A DNA stretch of 64,000 nt, from positions 62,001-126,000 of the forward strand of contig JARVJZ010000001.1 of the NCBI GenBank assembly GCA_029775855.1, given 5' to 3'. This document shows, in pieces, positions 42,759-50,252 of this stretch (within the stretch, counting starts at the first letter, position 1; every line of letters starts with the position of its first letter). The position numbers and the translations under genes are program-made. The stretch comes from Nitrososphaeria archaeon (lineage in GTDB: Archaea > Thermoproteota > Nitrososphaeria > Nitrososphaerales > JAAOZN01). Below the pieces are notes generated by a model that saw nothing but the letters and a program-made list of their open reading frames with translations, was not told where the DNA came from and searched no databases.

Positions 42759-43686
42759 GCGCTGCTTTAAGACCTTTGTATCTATTTCTTATAGTAACTT
42801 CAGTTACACCAGCAGCCTCAGCTACATCCTTCTGCGTCTTATTTTCGCCTTCTAGCACACACGCCACATATAAAGCTGCTGCAGCTAACCCCATCGGATC
42901 TTTGCCAGCTGAGGTTCTTGTTTCCGCGGCTTTTCGAAGTATTTCAAGCGCTTTTCTCTTTGTCTTCTCTGACAAACCAGCCTTACTCGCTATCCTTGAG
43001 ACACATTTAGTTGGATCTACGACAGGCATCTTAAGATCCATTTCGCGCAGTAGAAGCCTATAGCATCTCGCAATATCTTTCTTCTTCACATTACTTACTT
43101 GCGCAACATCTTTAAGTGTTCTCGGCGTCTCGGTATCTCGGCAAGCAGCATATAAAGCAGCTGCTATTAGGGCTGAGATGGATCTACCTCTAACCAGCCC
43201 TTTCTCTAACGCTTTTCTGTATATGTACGCCGCTTTTTCTATTACAGCGTCGCTTACACTCAGCTTATCCGCTAGTCTGTCAAGTTCACTAAAGGCTTGC
43301 CTAAGGTTACGGTCTATAGGCTCATGCACTTGACTCCTACCATCCCAAGTTCTAAGCCTCTCAATCGTAGCCTTCATAGATGCTGGCAGAGCTTTGCCTG
43401 ATGCGTCCCTATCCTCCACTCCTATCATCGTAGCTAGACCCATATCGTGCATAGCGAGGGAGGATGGCACACCCGCCCTACTTCGATTCTCCTTCTCCTC
43501 CTTTGAGAAGGCTCTCCATTCAGGCCCTAGCTCTTCTATCTTTTCTTTGACGACGTAGCCGCAGTTGCTGCAGAATAATTCGCCGCCAGCAGTATCCATT
43601 ACCATCGGTCCTTTCCCGCATCTTGGGCATCTGTCTACAGACTGCCGTAGCCTATATAAGTTTGCATACTCTTTGTTTTCACTCAT
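42748..43686 (-). CDS. tfb: transcription initiation factor IIB, canonical copy (TFB1)
   Basis: 312 residues. The zinc ribbon CPRCGKGP/CSNCGYVV, the B-finger GPEWRAFSKEEKENRSRAG and two cyclin folds (first with YRKALEKGLVRGRSI, second with AALYVACVLEGENKTQKDV) are complete. It bridges TBP-TATA DNA to RNA polymerase. The start is ATG 43686 (GGTGA 5 nt upstream) rather than 43713; TTTATAAA lies at 43733-43741. It is one of two TFB genes in the window and keeps the usual B-finger, so it is likely the general factor. Confidence 0.96.
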   Translation of the reverse strand: MSENKEYANLYRLRQSVDRCPRCGKGPMVMDTAGGELFCSNCGYVVKEKIEELGPEWRAFSKEEKENRSRAGVPSSLAMHDMGLATMIGVEDRDASGKALPASMKATIERLRTWDGRSQVHEPIDRNLRQAFSELDRLADKLSVSDAVIEKAAYIYRKALEKGLVRGRSISALIAAALYAACRDTETPRTLKDVAQVSNVKKKDIARCYRLLLREMDLKMPVVDPTKCVSRIASKAGLSEKTKRKALEILRKAAETRTSAGKDPMGLAAAALYVACVLEGENKTQKDVAEAAGVTEVTIRNRYKGLKAALNL

Positions 43687-43821
43687 TTTTTCACCAGAAA
43701 ACTTTTTATCCAAAAGATAAATCCAAAGACTTCTTTATAAACTTTACTGAACAATATTAGCTAAATGGTAAGTGCATGGGGTTAATTGAATCTTTGGAAT
43801 ATTGTCTATTTGATACTTTTT

Positions 43822-44217
43822 CTAAATATAGAGTATTAGAGCACCTTTGGCTGCTTCTAAGAAAGCCGCAAGATCCATAACATCACTCCTAATTACCTCT
43901 GGCAATATTTTAGATTCCTCTTCAGTAATTTCACTTTTCGCTAAGATCGTTGCAAGATCTTTACCCCTTTTGACTATACGATCGTGGACGCCTAGTAAAT
44001 TTTCGAAGTATTGCTGCCTGAAGATCTTTATGTGAGAAGGGTAGAAGATCTCTTCTTCCCATCTGAAGTGAGGGCCAGTCAGCTTATCTAACTTGAGGAG
44101 AATCTCTAAGGCTTTAGTAGCGTCTCGTTTGCTGATTGTATCGATTAGTTCAAGCAGGATGTCTCGAACTTTTGTATGGTTGGATTTTATTTCAGTTATT
44201 ATATCTAATCTCGCAAT
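43822..44217 (-). CDS. hemerythrin-like HHE-domain protein with probable ATT start
   Basis: 131 residues: H14 in SNHTKVRD, H50 and E54 in GPHFRWEEE, H78 in GVHDRIV, with four-helix spacing, as in hemerythrin-like proteins that bind a di-iron centre (O2, NO or iron sensing). The frame is bounded upstream by a TAA at 44230-44232 and has no ATG, GTG or TTG before codon 105. The first helix would begin at ATT (44215-44217), giving MARLDIITEIK. A TATATAAATATAT box (44251-44263) places transcription start about 14 nt before it. Reading-frame integrity argues against a pseudogene. Confidence 0.72.
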   Translation of the reverse strand: MARLDIITEIKSNHTKVRDILLELIDTISKRDATKALEILLKLDKLTGPHFRWEEEIFYPSHIKIFRQQYFENLLGVHDRIVKRGKDLATILAKSEITEEESKILPEVIRSDVMDLAAFLEAAKGALILYI

Positions 44218-44250
44218 TTTCTTTCGCTGTTAAAGGGTATAACAGTGTAA

Positions 44251-44263
44251 TATATAAATATAT
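44251..44263. promoter_or_regulatory. TATA box of hemerythrin-like gene
   Basis: TATATAAATATAT, strong in both orientations, about 40 nt upstream of the ATT start on the minus strand. Predicted transcription start near 44231 gives a 14-nt leader without Shine-Dalgarno. It could also serve the divergent thioesterase, though that gene has its own GAGGTGA and TAAATATATTA further down. Confidence 0.4.
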
Positions 44264-44368
44264 CGCTGCTATAAGAAAAATATCGAAAAAGCGGCGAACT
44301 AAATAACGGAATAAGTGTAAATAAATATATTAGCATCAATCAGCATCGCTTAAGAGGTGATATACGTG

Positions 44369-44830
44369 ATGGAATCTCAGACTACACCTCTAGGGTTTAT
44401 AAAATATAGGATCAAGGTTTCAGATACCGATTGTGGGGGTCGAGTCTTCTTCCCTAGTTATGTTAGGCTTCTTAACGAAGCGATACTCCATATGTTTAGG
44501 GTGCGTGGCGTTACTCTGCACGGCACATTCTCCTTAACCTATATTGATGGTAAGCCGCTTGAAGGACATTTCGTTGTAGGCGAATATTCTTGTCGTATAG
44601 AAGCACCCTCTCAATACGATGATGTGGTGATTATAGAGGTGTGGATTAAGAAGATTGGGGAGCATTCTATAACTTTTGAAGGACAGATGATAGATACACA
44701 AGCCAGAAAAAAACTTGCAAGCGGTTGGATAACTTACGTCTATGTTCACAACGATAAATCCAAGAAGATTCCTGTGGAGCTTATTGAACGTATAAAAGCT
44801 ACTCCAAAGTCTTCAGAAGATTACTTCTAA
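44369..44830 (+). CDS. 4-hydroxybenzoyl-CoA-thioesterase-like hotdog protein
   Basis: About 153 residues. The YbgC/4HBT motif appears as YRIKVSDTDCGGRVFFPSYVRLLNEAI: the Asp is at the DxxxxV position with the nearby helix Glu, and the usual His near the Asp is replaced by Gly-Gly-Arg. Central beta strands follow, ITYVYVH being near the end. It may hydrolyse a CoA thioester. The start is ATG 44369, 8 nt after GAGGTGA; GTG 44366 and 44357 are alternatives. It stands alone, divergent from the hemerythrin-like gene. Confidence 0.8.
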   Translation: MESQTTPLGFIKYRIKVSDTDCGGRVFFPSYVRLLNEAILHMFRVRGVTLHGTFSLTYIDGKPLEGHFVVGEYSCRIEAPSQYDDVVIIEVWIKKIGEHSITFEGQMIDTQARKKLASGWITYVYVHNDKSKKIPVELIERIKATPKSSEDYF

Positions 44831-44892
44831 CGACGAACCTACTACACATCCTTCTGCTTGGTTTAAAATTAAAGATGATAGCTGATTAAGCG

Positions 44893-44946
44893 ATGCTTTC
44901 GGTGCACGTAAAGTTAAAAAAAGAAGGTAGAGTAGAAGTAGTGTAA
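44893..44946 (+). CDS. 17-codon upstream ORF ahead of the PfkB gene
   Basis: ATG 44893, stop TAA 44944-44946, 4 nt before the PfkB TTG. TTTAAAATT (44862-44870) is centred 27 nt upstream, so the ATG would be leaderless and this ORF would be read first. The peptide (MLSVHVKLKKEGRVEVV) resembles the first strand of a beta-grasp protein, but it is too short to be one. Possibly a chance frame. Confidence 0.35.
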   Translation: MLSVHVKLKKEGRVEVV

Positions 44947-44950
44947 TAAT

Positions 44951-45844
44951 TTGGTTAAGATTCTGATAGTTGGGCATATAACAATAGATCAAATAGCCTC
45001 ATATAACAGAGTCCTCACCTCGGTGGGGGGTCCTCCTAGTTATGTAGGTCTTATGGCAACGCGGCTAGGAGCTCAGGTAGATGCTGCTACGAAAGTGGGT
45101 TTGGATTTTCCTGAGCAATACCTCCTATTCCTCTCTAGATATATCAATCTCCTTAGCGCAAGTTTATCCTATACAAAGCCAACTACAAGATTTTTACTTC
45201 AGCAGCAAGGTGATGATAGAACAATAAAGTTAATAGCTCGTTGTGAAGATATAGAAGAGAATCAAATAATCAGCAGAAACTATGACATATGTGTGTTAAA
45301 TCCCGTGGCTGGAGAAGTCTCTGCCAAAGTTGCTGCCGCTTCGAAGAATTCAGCTAAATGCTTGTTTATGGATCCGCAAGGTTTTCTTAGAAGATTCGAT
45401 TCAGAAGGTTTCTGCACACTATCCTCCATGGATAAAGATCTTTTAAAAGATGTGGATGTTTTGAAGGTTGATTATGAGGAGATGCGCTGCATAACAGGGT
45501 TGCAAGATCCACAGCAAGCTTTGAGTGAACTGCATAAGTTAGGGCCAAAATTAGTTATTTTAACTGCACATAGAGGGTATGTTACTATTTCTACATCGAA
45601 GAGTATCTACAAGATACCAATACCTGAATACGAAGGTGAAAAAGAAGTAACGGGTGCTGGTGATATTCTTGTAGGCGCCTTTGCAGCAACTTACGCTCAA
45701 AATATGGATGTGTTGTGGGCTGGTTGTGTAGGTGTTTCTGCGGCTTCTCTCTCGGTAAGAGGAGTAGGTATATCAAAGATACCTAGTCGTGAAGATGTCT
45801 TACAATTTGCTGAGGGGATATTCAGAGGAGTTGAAATCTACTGA
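44951..45844 (+). CDS. PfkB-family sugar/nucleoside kinase
   Basis: 297 residues of the ribokinase family. N terminus ILIVGHITIDQIA and the first glycine motif TSVGGPPSYVGLMATRLGA; the anion-hole/catalytic motif VTGAGDILVGAFAATYA carries the Asp base. The lid residues fit a small sugar or nucleoside as substrate; which one is not readable. TTG start, 4 nt after a 17-codon ORF. The 3' end overlaps the convergent E1-like gene by 7 nt. Confidence 0.88.
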   Translation: MVKILIVGHITIDQIASYNRVLTSVGGPPSYVGLMATRLGAQVDAATKVGLDFPEQYLLFLSRYINLLSASLSYTKPTTRFLLQQQGDDRTIKLIARCEDIEENQIISRNYDICVLNPVAGEVSAKVAAASKNSAKCLFMDPQGFLRRFDSEGFCTLSSMDKDLLKDVDVLKVDYEEMRCITGLQDPQQALSELHKLGPKLVILTAHRGYVTISTSKSIYKIPIPEYEGEKEVTGAGDILVGAFAATYAQNMDVLWAGCVGVSAASLSVRGVGISKIPSREDVLQFAEGIFRGVEIY

Positions 45845-46869
45845 TTTACACCTATTAGAGATAGTAGCTCATTGTATGTTGATAGCGCTTCTTCTTCGCT
45901 CTTAACGTTCTTTAGAAGCATTCTACCCTGCCTAAATAGGCTGACCTCAACCCCTTTATATTCAAAGACTAGAATGATAGGGGAGCTTATTAATACCTTG
46001 TAGCCGCTAATCTTCTTAAGAGCTTCATTTAGATCTATGCTTAGGGGCTTAGGTGGGTTGACGTTCACAGTGTCTCTACCACACATCCAAGTTAACTTCT
46101 CTCTCTGCTCCGCTTCTCTTTCAACCTTCTGCTGACAAACCCTACATCCCTCCGTCTTTATTAATTCAATTGTTAGGAACTCCATTCTTCTAAAGTCGCA
46201 GACCAGTAGCCTATTCTTTAGGCTGCCTTCGATTCCGGCTAAGAGCTTAATGGCTTCTAAAGCTTGGATGGCGGCTATGGCTCCAGGAGTGGCACCTATT
46301 ACTCCTCTCGTTGAGCAGGTTGGCAGTATGTCATCGTCTAACCCTGGGAATACACATTCTAAGCAAGGTGTTTCTGGCGGGTGGAAGATGGACACATTTC
46401 CTTCCAACCCTAAAGCGCCTCCAAAGACAAAGGGTATTCGTTTTTTTACACACGCTTCATTAACGATGTATCTTGTGCTCATATTATCTAAGCCATCTAC
46501 GACGCAATCTACGCCATCGATGATGCTATCTACATTAGAGCGTCTAACGTTTTCAGGAACTATATCAATCTTCACGTCTGGGTTTATTTCTGTCAACTTT
46601 TTAGCTGCAACTTCAACTTTTGGGTATCTGAGGTCTTTTCTGGTGTAGAGCGCTTGGCGATGTAGATTGTGGAGTTCTATCGTATCTTGATCTACTAGCC
46701 TAAGATAGCCTACACCGGCTAAAGTTAAGTAGAGTGATGAGATGCTTCCAAGTCCGCCTACCCCTATAATCGCAACTCTTGCTTTGCTGAGCTTCTGCTG
46801 TCCAACTCTACCGAGCTCTGGCATGGTTATCTGGCGTAGATAATATTCGCTGAAGGTGTCTGCTTGCAT
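45838..46869 (-). CDS. E1-like (ThiF/MoeB/HesA family) activating enzyme
   Basis: 343 residues. Rossmann ATP-binding loop GVGGLG at 36-41, the R and D residues in NLHRQALYTRKDL and VVDGLDN, zinc CxxC pairs C169/C172 (CLEC) and C242/C245 (CRVC), and a likely catalytic C185 in PTCSTRGVIG. A C-terminal extra domain of about 85 residues (from about 258) is not in the minimal MoeB core. It adenylates the C-terminal Gly of a ubiquitin-like protein (SAMP, MoaD or ThiS type). Leaderless: a CTTTATATC box sits about 27 nt upstream of ATG. A JAMM protease gene lies just upstream. Confidence 0.9.
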   Translation of the reverse strand: MQADTFSEYYLRQITMPELGRVGQQKLSKARVAIIGVGGLGSISSLYLTLAGVGYLRLVDQDTIELHNLHRQALYTRKDLRYPKVEVAAKKLTEINPDVKIDIVPENVRRSNVDSIIDGVDCVVDGLDNMSTRYIVNEACVKKRIPFVFGGALGLEGNVSIFHPPETPCLECVFPGLDDDILPTCSTRGVIGATPGAIAAIQALEAIKLLAGIEGSLKNRLLVCDFRRMEFLTIELIKTEGCRVCQQKVEREAEQREKLTWMCGRDTVNVNPPKPLSIDLNEALKKISGYKVLISSPIILVFEYKGVEVSLFRQGRMLLKNVKSEEEALSTYNELLSLIGVNQ

Positions 46870-46923
46870 ACAGTTCGGGTTAACTATTAGTAGATATAAA
46901 GTGTATTAAACAATGTTTTAATG

Positions 46924-47322
46924 TCACGGAAGAATCTCTATCTTTTTGACGGTTTTGTTTTGGGTATAATATGCGCCTATAGATTTATCAAGCATAGATG
47001 CGATTAGCCACACCATAGGGTTCGCCTTCATATACTCAAGGTCAATATTTGATGGTTCTGCTGGCGCTGGATGGGAATGGAAGACGCCTATAACCTCTAA
47101 TCCAATTCTATCGGCTTCATCAAAAACCTCAAACACCTCAGAGGGGTCAATCTTAAAGGCTACAGCAGAATCTAAAATATTTGATGCAGGAGTTACCTTA
47201 AGCACAGTAAACCCCTCACTGCTTGTTCTGCCTAAAAGGAAAGCACAAGCCTCTTTAGGTCTATGCGTCTCAACCAATTCATAAAGAAATCTCCTATCTC
47301 TGAAACTTAGAAATAGGTACAT
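46924..47322 (-). CDS. JAMM/MPN+ metalloprotease
   Basis: 132 residues, the size of an isolated catalytic domain. E24 in PKEACAF, H82 and H84 in FHSHPAPAEPSNIDL, S91 and D94 complete the JAMM zinc site (HxHPx6SxxD). Archaeal members remove ubiquitin-like SAMP modifiers or cut MoaD/ThiS-like fusions. It precedes the E1-like gene on the same strand by 54 nt; the pair therefore looks like a conjugation/deconjugation module. The ubiquitin-like partner is not in the window. Confidence 0.92.
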   Translation of the reverse strand: MYLFLSFRDRRFLYELVETHRPKEACAFLLGRTSSEGFTVLKVTPASNILDSAVAFKIDPSEVFEVFDEADRIGLEVIGVFHSHPAPAEPSNIDLEYMKANPMVWLIASMLDKSIGAYYTQNKTVKKIEILP

Positions 47323-47386
47323 CAGAATAAGGTTAAGCAGCGGTCTTCAAAAAGCTTAAGATTTTCTTGAAATAGGAGGTTAGGGT

Positions 47387-47746
47387 ATGAGCGGAGAACA
47401 AAAGAAACTAAAGCGCGCTACGCAAAAGAGAAAGACAAATTCCGAAGCTAAGACTGTTAGAAAGAGAGTATATTCCAAAGAGAAGAAAATTGAAAAGAAG
47501 GAGTCTAAGCCTAACATTCAACTGAAACCAAAGACTGAACCACCCAACGCAGTGGTGCTCAAAAGGCATCACCTCTTGGTTAAGCAAAGAAGCGGCAAAG
47601 GCTTTTCCATAGGCGAACTGAAGGCTATCGGGTTGTCGCTAAAGCAAGCTCTAAAGCTGAGGCTGAAAGTCGATAAAAGGAGGAAAACGGTTCACGAGTG
47701 GAATGTTAAAGCGCTTCAACTCTACCTAGGGATTAAGGCTGTTTGA
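47387..47746 (+). CDS. ribosomal protein L13e
   Basis: 119 residues. An N-terminal, strongly basic, low-complexity tail (about 1-45) precedes the globular L13e core VVLKRHHLLVKQRSGKGFSIGELKAIGLSLKQALKL with the final VDKRRKTVHEWNV. L13e occurs in eukaryotes and a part of archaea (several TACK lineages), so its presence supports the placement. Excellent Shine-Dalgarno AGGAGG. Its end overlaps the convergent glycosylase gene by 21 nt. Confidence 0.88.
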   Translation: MSGEQKKLKRATQKRKTNSEAKTVRKRVYSKEKKIEKKESKPNIQLKPKTEPPNAVVLKRHHLLVKQRSGKGFSIGELKAIGLSLKQALKLRLKVDKRRKTVHEWNVKALQLYLGIKAV

Positions 47747-48628
47747 TCCCAAGCGCTCATATGTGAATAAGTACTGCTGAGCGTACCCAGCATATCCACC
47801 AAAATAATCTATCATCTTTAATCGAACCTTATTATACGCTGTAGTAGTAAAAGATTTGTCTTTTAGCTTGCTGATTAACTCGGTATCGAACAGTTGCCGA
47901 TAACATCTTACCAAGCTGCGTCTAACCCATCGATCTATTGGAAAGGCTTCAAGTTTACCATATCCAAAGAGTAGTATACAATCAGCAACTTTGTTACCTA
48001 CGCCCTTAAACAGCTTCTTATTTAGCAGTGTAAGTCTAGCTTCCTCATATTGCTGCTCTGCAAGACTGGGTAAAAGATCAGGATTAGCTTCTACTATTTT
48101 AGCAGCCTCTAATATCCAAGGTGCGCGATACCCTAAACCAGTCTCATATAACCCCTTTAAGCCGTGGCTTAAGATTGCTTGTGGTGTAGGAAATAGGTAT
48201 ACTCTCTCCTTATTAAACATACTAGCGACCCCGAATCTACGACATAATTCGCCTAGTGTAGTCTCAACTCTTCTTATGTTTGTGTATGTTGCTGTGATGA
48301 AAGAGATGAGTGTCTCCCAAGGATCTTGCTTAAGTATTCTTAACCCTCGGTATGCTTTAAGAGCAGCGTGTATATGTTGATCTTTGTCTATTGAATCATA
48401 GATCTTAAGGAGATCATCCTTTAGCCCAAAGTATCTTAAAACTATATCTTCCTCCAACGCTTCGTTAGCTTTAAGTATGAGCTTATCCTTAATTTGTAAA
48501 GCTTTTACAGCTGTTGAGCCTATTACACCATACCAGCTCTCATCTACTTTGCGCCATCTGAAGGTCTGACCAGAGTTCAATGTAAAATCGAGGTTGAACG
48601 GCTGATGCAACCTTATCTCAAACAACAT
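47726..48628 (-). CDS. ogg: 8-oxoguanine DNA glycosylase (OGG1 type)
   Basis: 300 residues. The HhH-GPD motif is complete: LFKGVGNKVADCILLFG, with catalytic K213, and D232 in AFPIDRWV. The N-terminal half (about 1-95) is the OGG-type wing, with QPFNLDFTLNSGQTFRW. It removes 8-oxoguanine and cleaves the AP site as a bifunctional glycosylase/lyase. No regulatory signals are obvious. Convergent with L13e; an NT5C-like gene is divergent upstream. Confidence 0.92.
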   Translation of the reverse strand: MLFEIRLHQPFNLDFTLNSGQTFRWRKVDESWYGVIGSTAVKALQIKDKLILKANEALEEDIVLRYFGLKDDLLKIYDSIDKDQHIHAALKAYRGLRILKQDPWETLISFITATYTNIRRVETTLGELCRRFGVASMFNKERVYLFPTPQAILSHGLKGLYETGLGYRAPWILEAAKIVEANPDLLPSLAEQQYEEARLTLLNKKLFKGVGNKVADCILLFGYGKLEAFPIDRWVRRSLVRCYRQLFDTELISKLKDKSFTTTAYNKVRLKMIDYFGGYAGYAQQYLFTYERLGSNSLNP

Positions 48629-48678
48629 ACAAACACTTATACAGCTATAAACTAAATAAGGCTATTCGTTAGTTTAAA

Positions 48679-49248
48679 GTGGTGTTGCAGCCAAATCGCA
48701 AAAAGCGTGTCGCTCTAGATGTGGACGGCACATTAGCAGATGTTATGCCGATGTGGGTTAAGGTCTATAACGAGGAATATAACAAGAACCTTGACTACCA
48801 GAATATAAGTCAATGGGCTTTTTGGATAAGTTTAGGCATAACCACGCGCGAGTTCTTTAGAATATTCTCAAAGGCTTGGTCAAGATGGGAGGAAATTCAA
48901 CCCACAGAAACGAATATAACACAGACTATAAAAACGCTGAATCGATTATGTGTAGTCGATATAGTTACTGGAAGAACAAAGGACACTTTAAAATTCGTTA
49001 AGAATTGGCTGCGCAAGCATCAGATCCAATACCAAAACTTTATAGCCGTATCTTCATGGCAACACAAGATCTATCTCCCATACGACCTTTACATAGATGA
49101 CTCACCAGACTTGGCACAGTTAGCGGCACATAAACAAAAGATGGTTTTACTCTATAACCGACCATGGAACACTATGGTAATGGAAGGTCCTTGGATTAAG
49201 CGTATCAACAACCTTAAAGAAGCTATTAAAACTATAGTTTGCGATTGA
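48679..49248 (+). CDS. HAD-family 5'(3')-deoxyribonucleotidase-like protein
   Basis: 189 residues. HAD motif I LDVDGTLAD (nucleophile D, general acid D), motif II VDIVTGRT, and motif III/IV YIDDSPDL, with a helical cap between them. The layout matches the NT5C family, which removes the 5' phosphate from (deoxy)nucleotides. Start GTG 48679 or the following codons; no clear Shine-Dalgarno. The stop lies 3 nt from the convergent unknown gene. Confidence 0.82.
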   Translation: MVLQPNRKKRVALDVDGTLADVMPMWVKVYNEEYNKNLDYQNISQWAFWISLGITTREFFRIFSKAWSRWEEIQPTETNITQTIKTLNRLCVVDIVTGRTKDTLKFVKNWLRKHQIQYQNFIAVSSWQHKIYLPYDLYIDDSPDLAQLAAHKQKMVLLYNRPWNTMVMEGPWIKRINNLKEAIKTIVCD

Positions 49249-49251
49249 AAT

Positions 49252-49839
49252 TTAAGGTCGGTTTAACCTACTAACATCAAATACGATGGTTGAAGGAGGC
49301 AGATGAATATCTAACATCCGCTCAGGCGGAGGTATAAAGTTCAACACATACATAAGAGTAGCCCTTTTGGTCGATCTACTTAAAGGTGCTTTTGAGTCGA
49401 AAAACACAGCTAGAAGGCGCTCCCCAAGAGCTTGTGGTAAATTAGGTCGGTCAAGCCTTATATGAGGCTCAAACAACACATCAAACTCGTGCCTATAGGT
49501 TTCACCCCAAAGAGTAAAACGATACTCTACATTCACATAAGGTATAGAGAGACGAAACTTATGGGGATTCGTCGCTGAATGCAAAATATCATTTTGCAAA
49601 TAAAGCCGTCTATGGAGCTCGTCGTAAAAAGGCACCTTAGCATAAACTGTCGCACGCTGCTGTCTTCTAGTAGCCAACACCTCATACTTCTTAAACTCTT
49701 GGTCGGGAAGATTTGAAAGCCCATACTTACCATCATCCTTTTTAGTAACCATCCTATTGACAATTACATGTATGTTAGAATCAGTCGCTCTTCTTAAATT
49801 CTCCACAAACTGATGCTCGTTGCAATCATAGGTGGGCAT
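49252..49839 (-). CDS. unknown protein, possibly enzymatic
   Basis: 195 residues with no recognisable domain. Notable segments: YDCNEHQFVENLRRATDSN, with conserved-looking Cys and His near the start; VNRMVTKKDDGKYGLS; and DVLFEPHIRLDRPNLPQALGERLLAVFFDS. The average composition and absence of low complexity argue for a folded protein. No signal peptide or membrane segment. It is followed on the same strand, 13 nt upstream, by another small unknown gene, so the two may form a unit. Confidence 0.65.
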   Translation of the reverse strand: MPTYDCNEHQFVENLRRATDSNIHVIVNRMVTKKDDGKYGLSNLPDQEFKKYEVLATRRQQRATVYAKVPFYDELHRRLYLQNDILHSATNPHKFRLSIPYVNVEYRFTLWGETYRHEFDVLFEPHIRLDRPNLPQALGERLLAVFFDSKAPLSRSTKRATLMYVLNFIPPPERMLDIHLPPSTIVFDVSRLNRP

Positions 49840-49852
49840 GCTTAACTACCTA

Positions 49853-50131
49853 CTAAAGTATGCTGCATAGCGCTTCAATCGTCTCCTTCTTCCCACAGAT
49901 CGTAACAATTGGGTCACGTAAATGATAAAATCTTCCGATTTCATCAGAAACGCTTACTACTTCTTGCCCATTTATGTAGAGCCTTCTACGCCAAAATCTA
50001 TCATCCGATACAATAGTAGCTTCGGAGTGCAGTTTAAAGCCGAGCTCTATCAACTTACTTTCTACAGTATCTGAAGGCACCATACTAGGAAGTGACTTTA
50101 TCCTTAGTTCACTTTTTCCCCTGATGTTCAA
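49853..50131 (-). CDS. small protein of unknown function
   Basis: 92 residues, mixed alpha/beta by eye: ELGFKLHSEATIVSDDRFWRR, LYINGQEVVSVSD, then a last helix DPIVTICGKKETIEALCSI. No zinc site, catalytic motif or membrane segment. It starts with ATG about 120 nt downstream of the PhoU gene end on the same strand, and lies 13 nt before the 195-residue unknown gene. Function unknown. Confidence 0.6.
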   Translation of the reverse strand: MNIRGKSELRIKSLPSMVPSDTVESKLIELGFKLHSEATIVSDDRFWRRRLYINGQEVVSVSDEIGRFYHLRDPIVTICGKKETIEALCSIL

Positions 50132-50164
50132 CCCTATCTGTGTTTATTAGAGGTTCTTAAAATG

Positions 50165-50180
50165 TTTAGCTCTAGCTAAA
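50165..50180. repeat. short inverted repeat between PhoU gene and unknown gene
   Basis: TTTAGCT, CT, AGCTAAA: 7-bp perfect inverted repeat with a 2-nt centre, about 35 nt upstream of the 92-residue unknown gene (minus strand). It could be an operator or a transcript-end hairpin of the upstream phoU-like gene; nothing decides between these. Confidence 0.35.
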
Positions 50181-50252
50181 ACAGCTAACGTTTAATGCCA
50201 TCAATTTTAGTAAAAGTTTGCTACAGTTAACCATTTAGGTAGCTACTTGATG

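Noticed and set aside
44893-44946. 17-codon ORF before PfkB as a remnant of a ubiquitin-like (MoaD/SAMP) gene
   Set aside because: The peptide recalls only the first beta strand and lacks the rest of the fold and the terminal Gly-Gly; proximity to the E1-like gene is suggestive but not enough.
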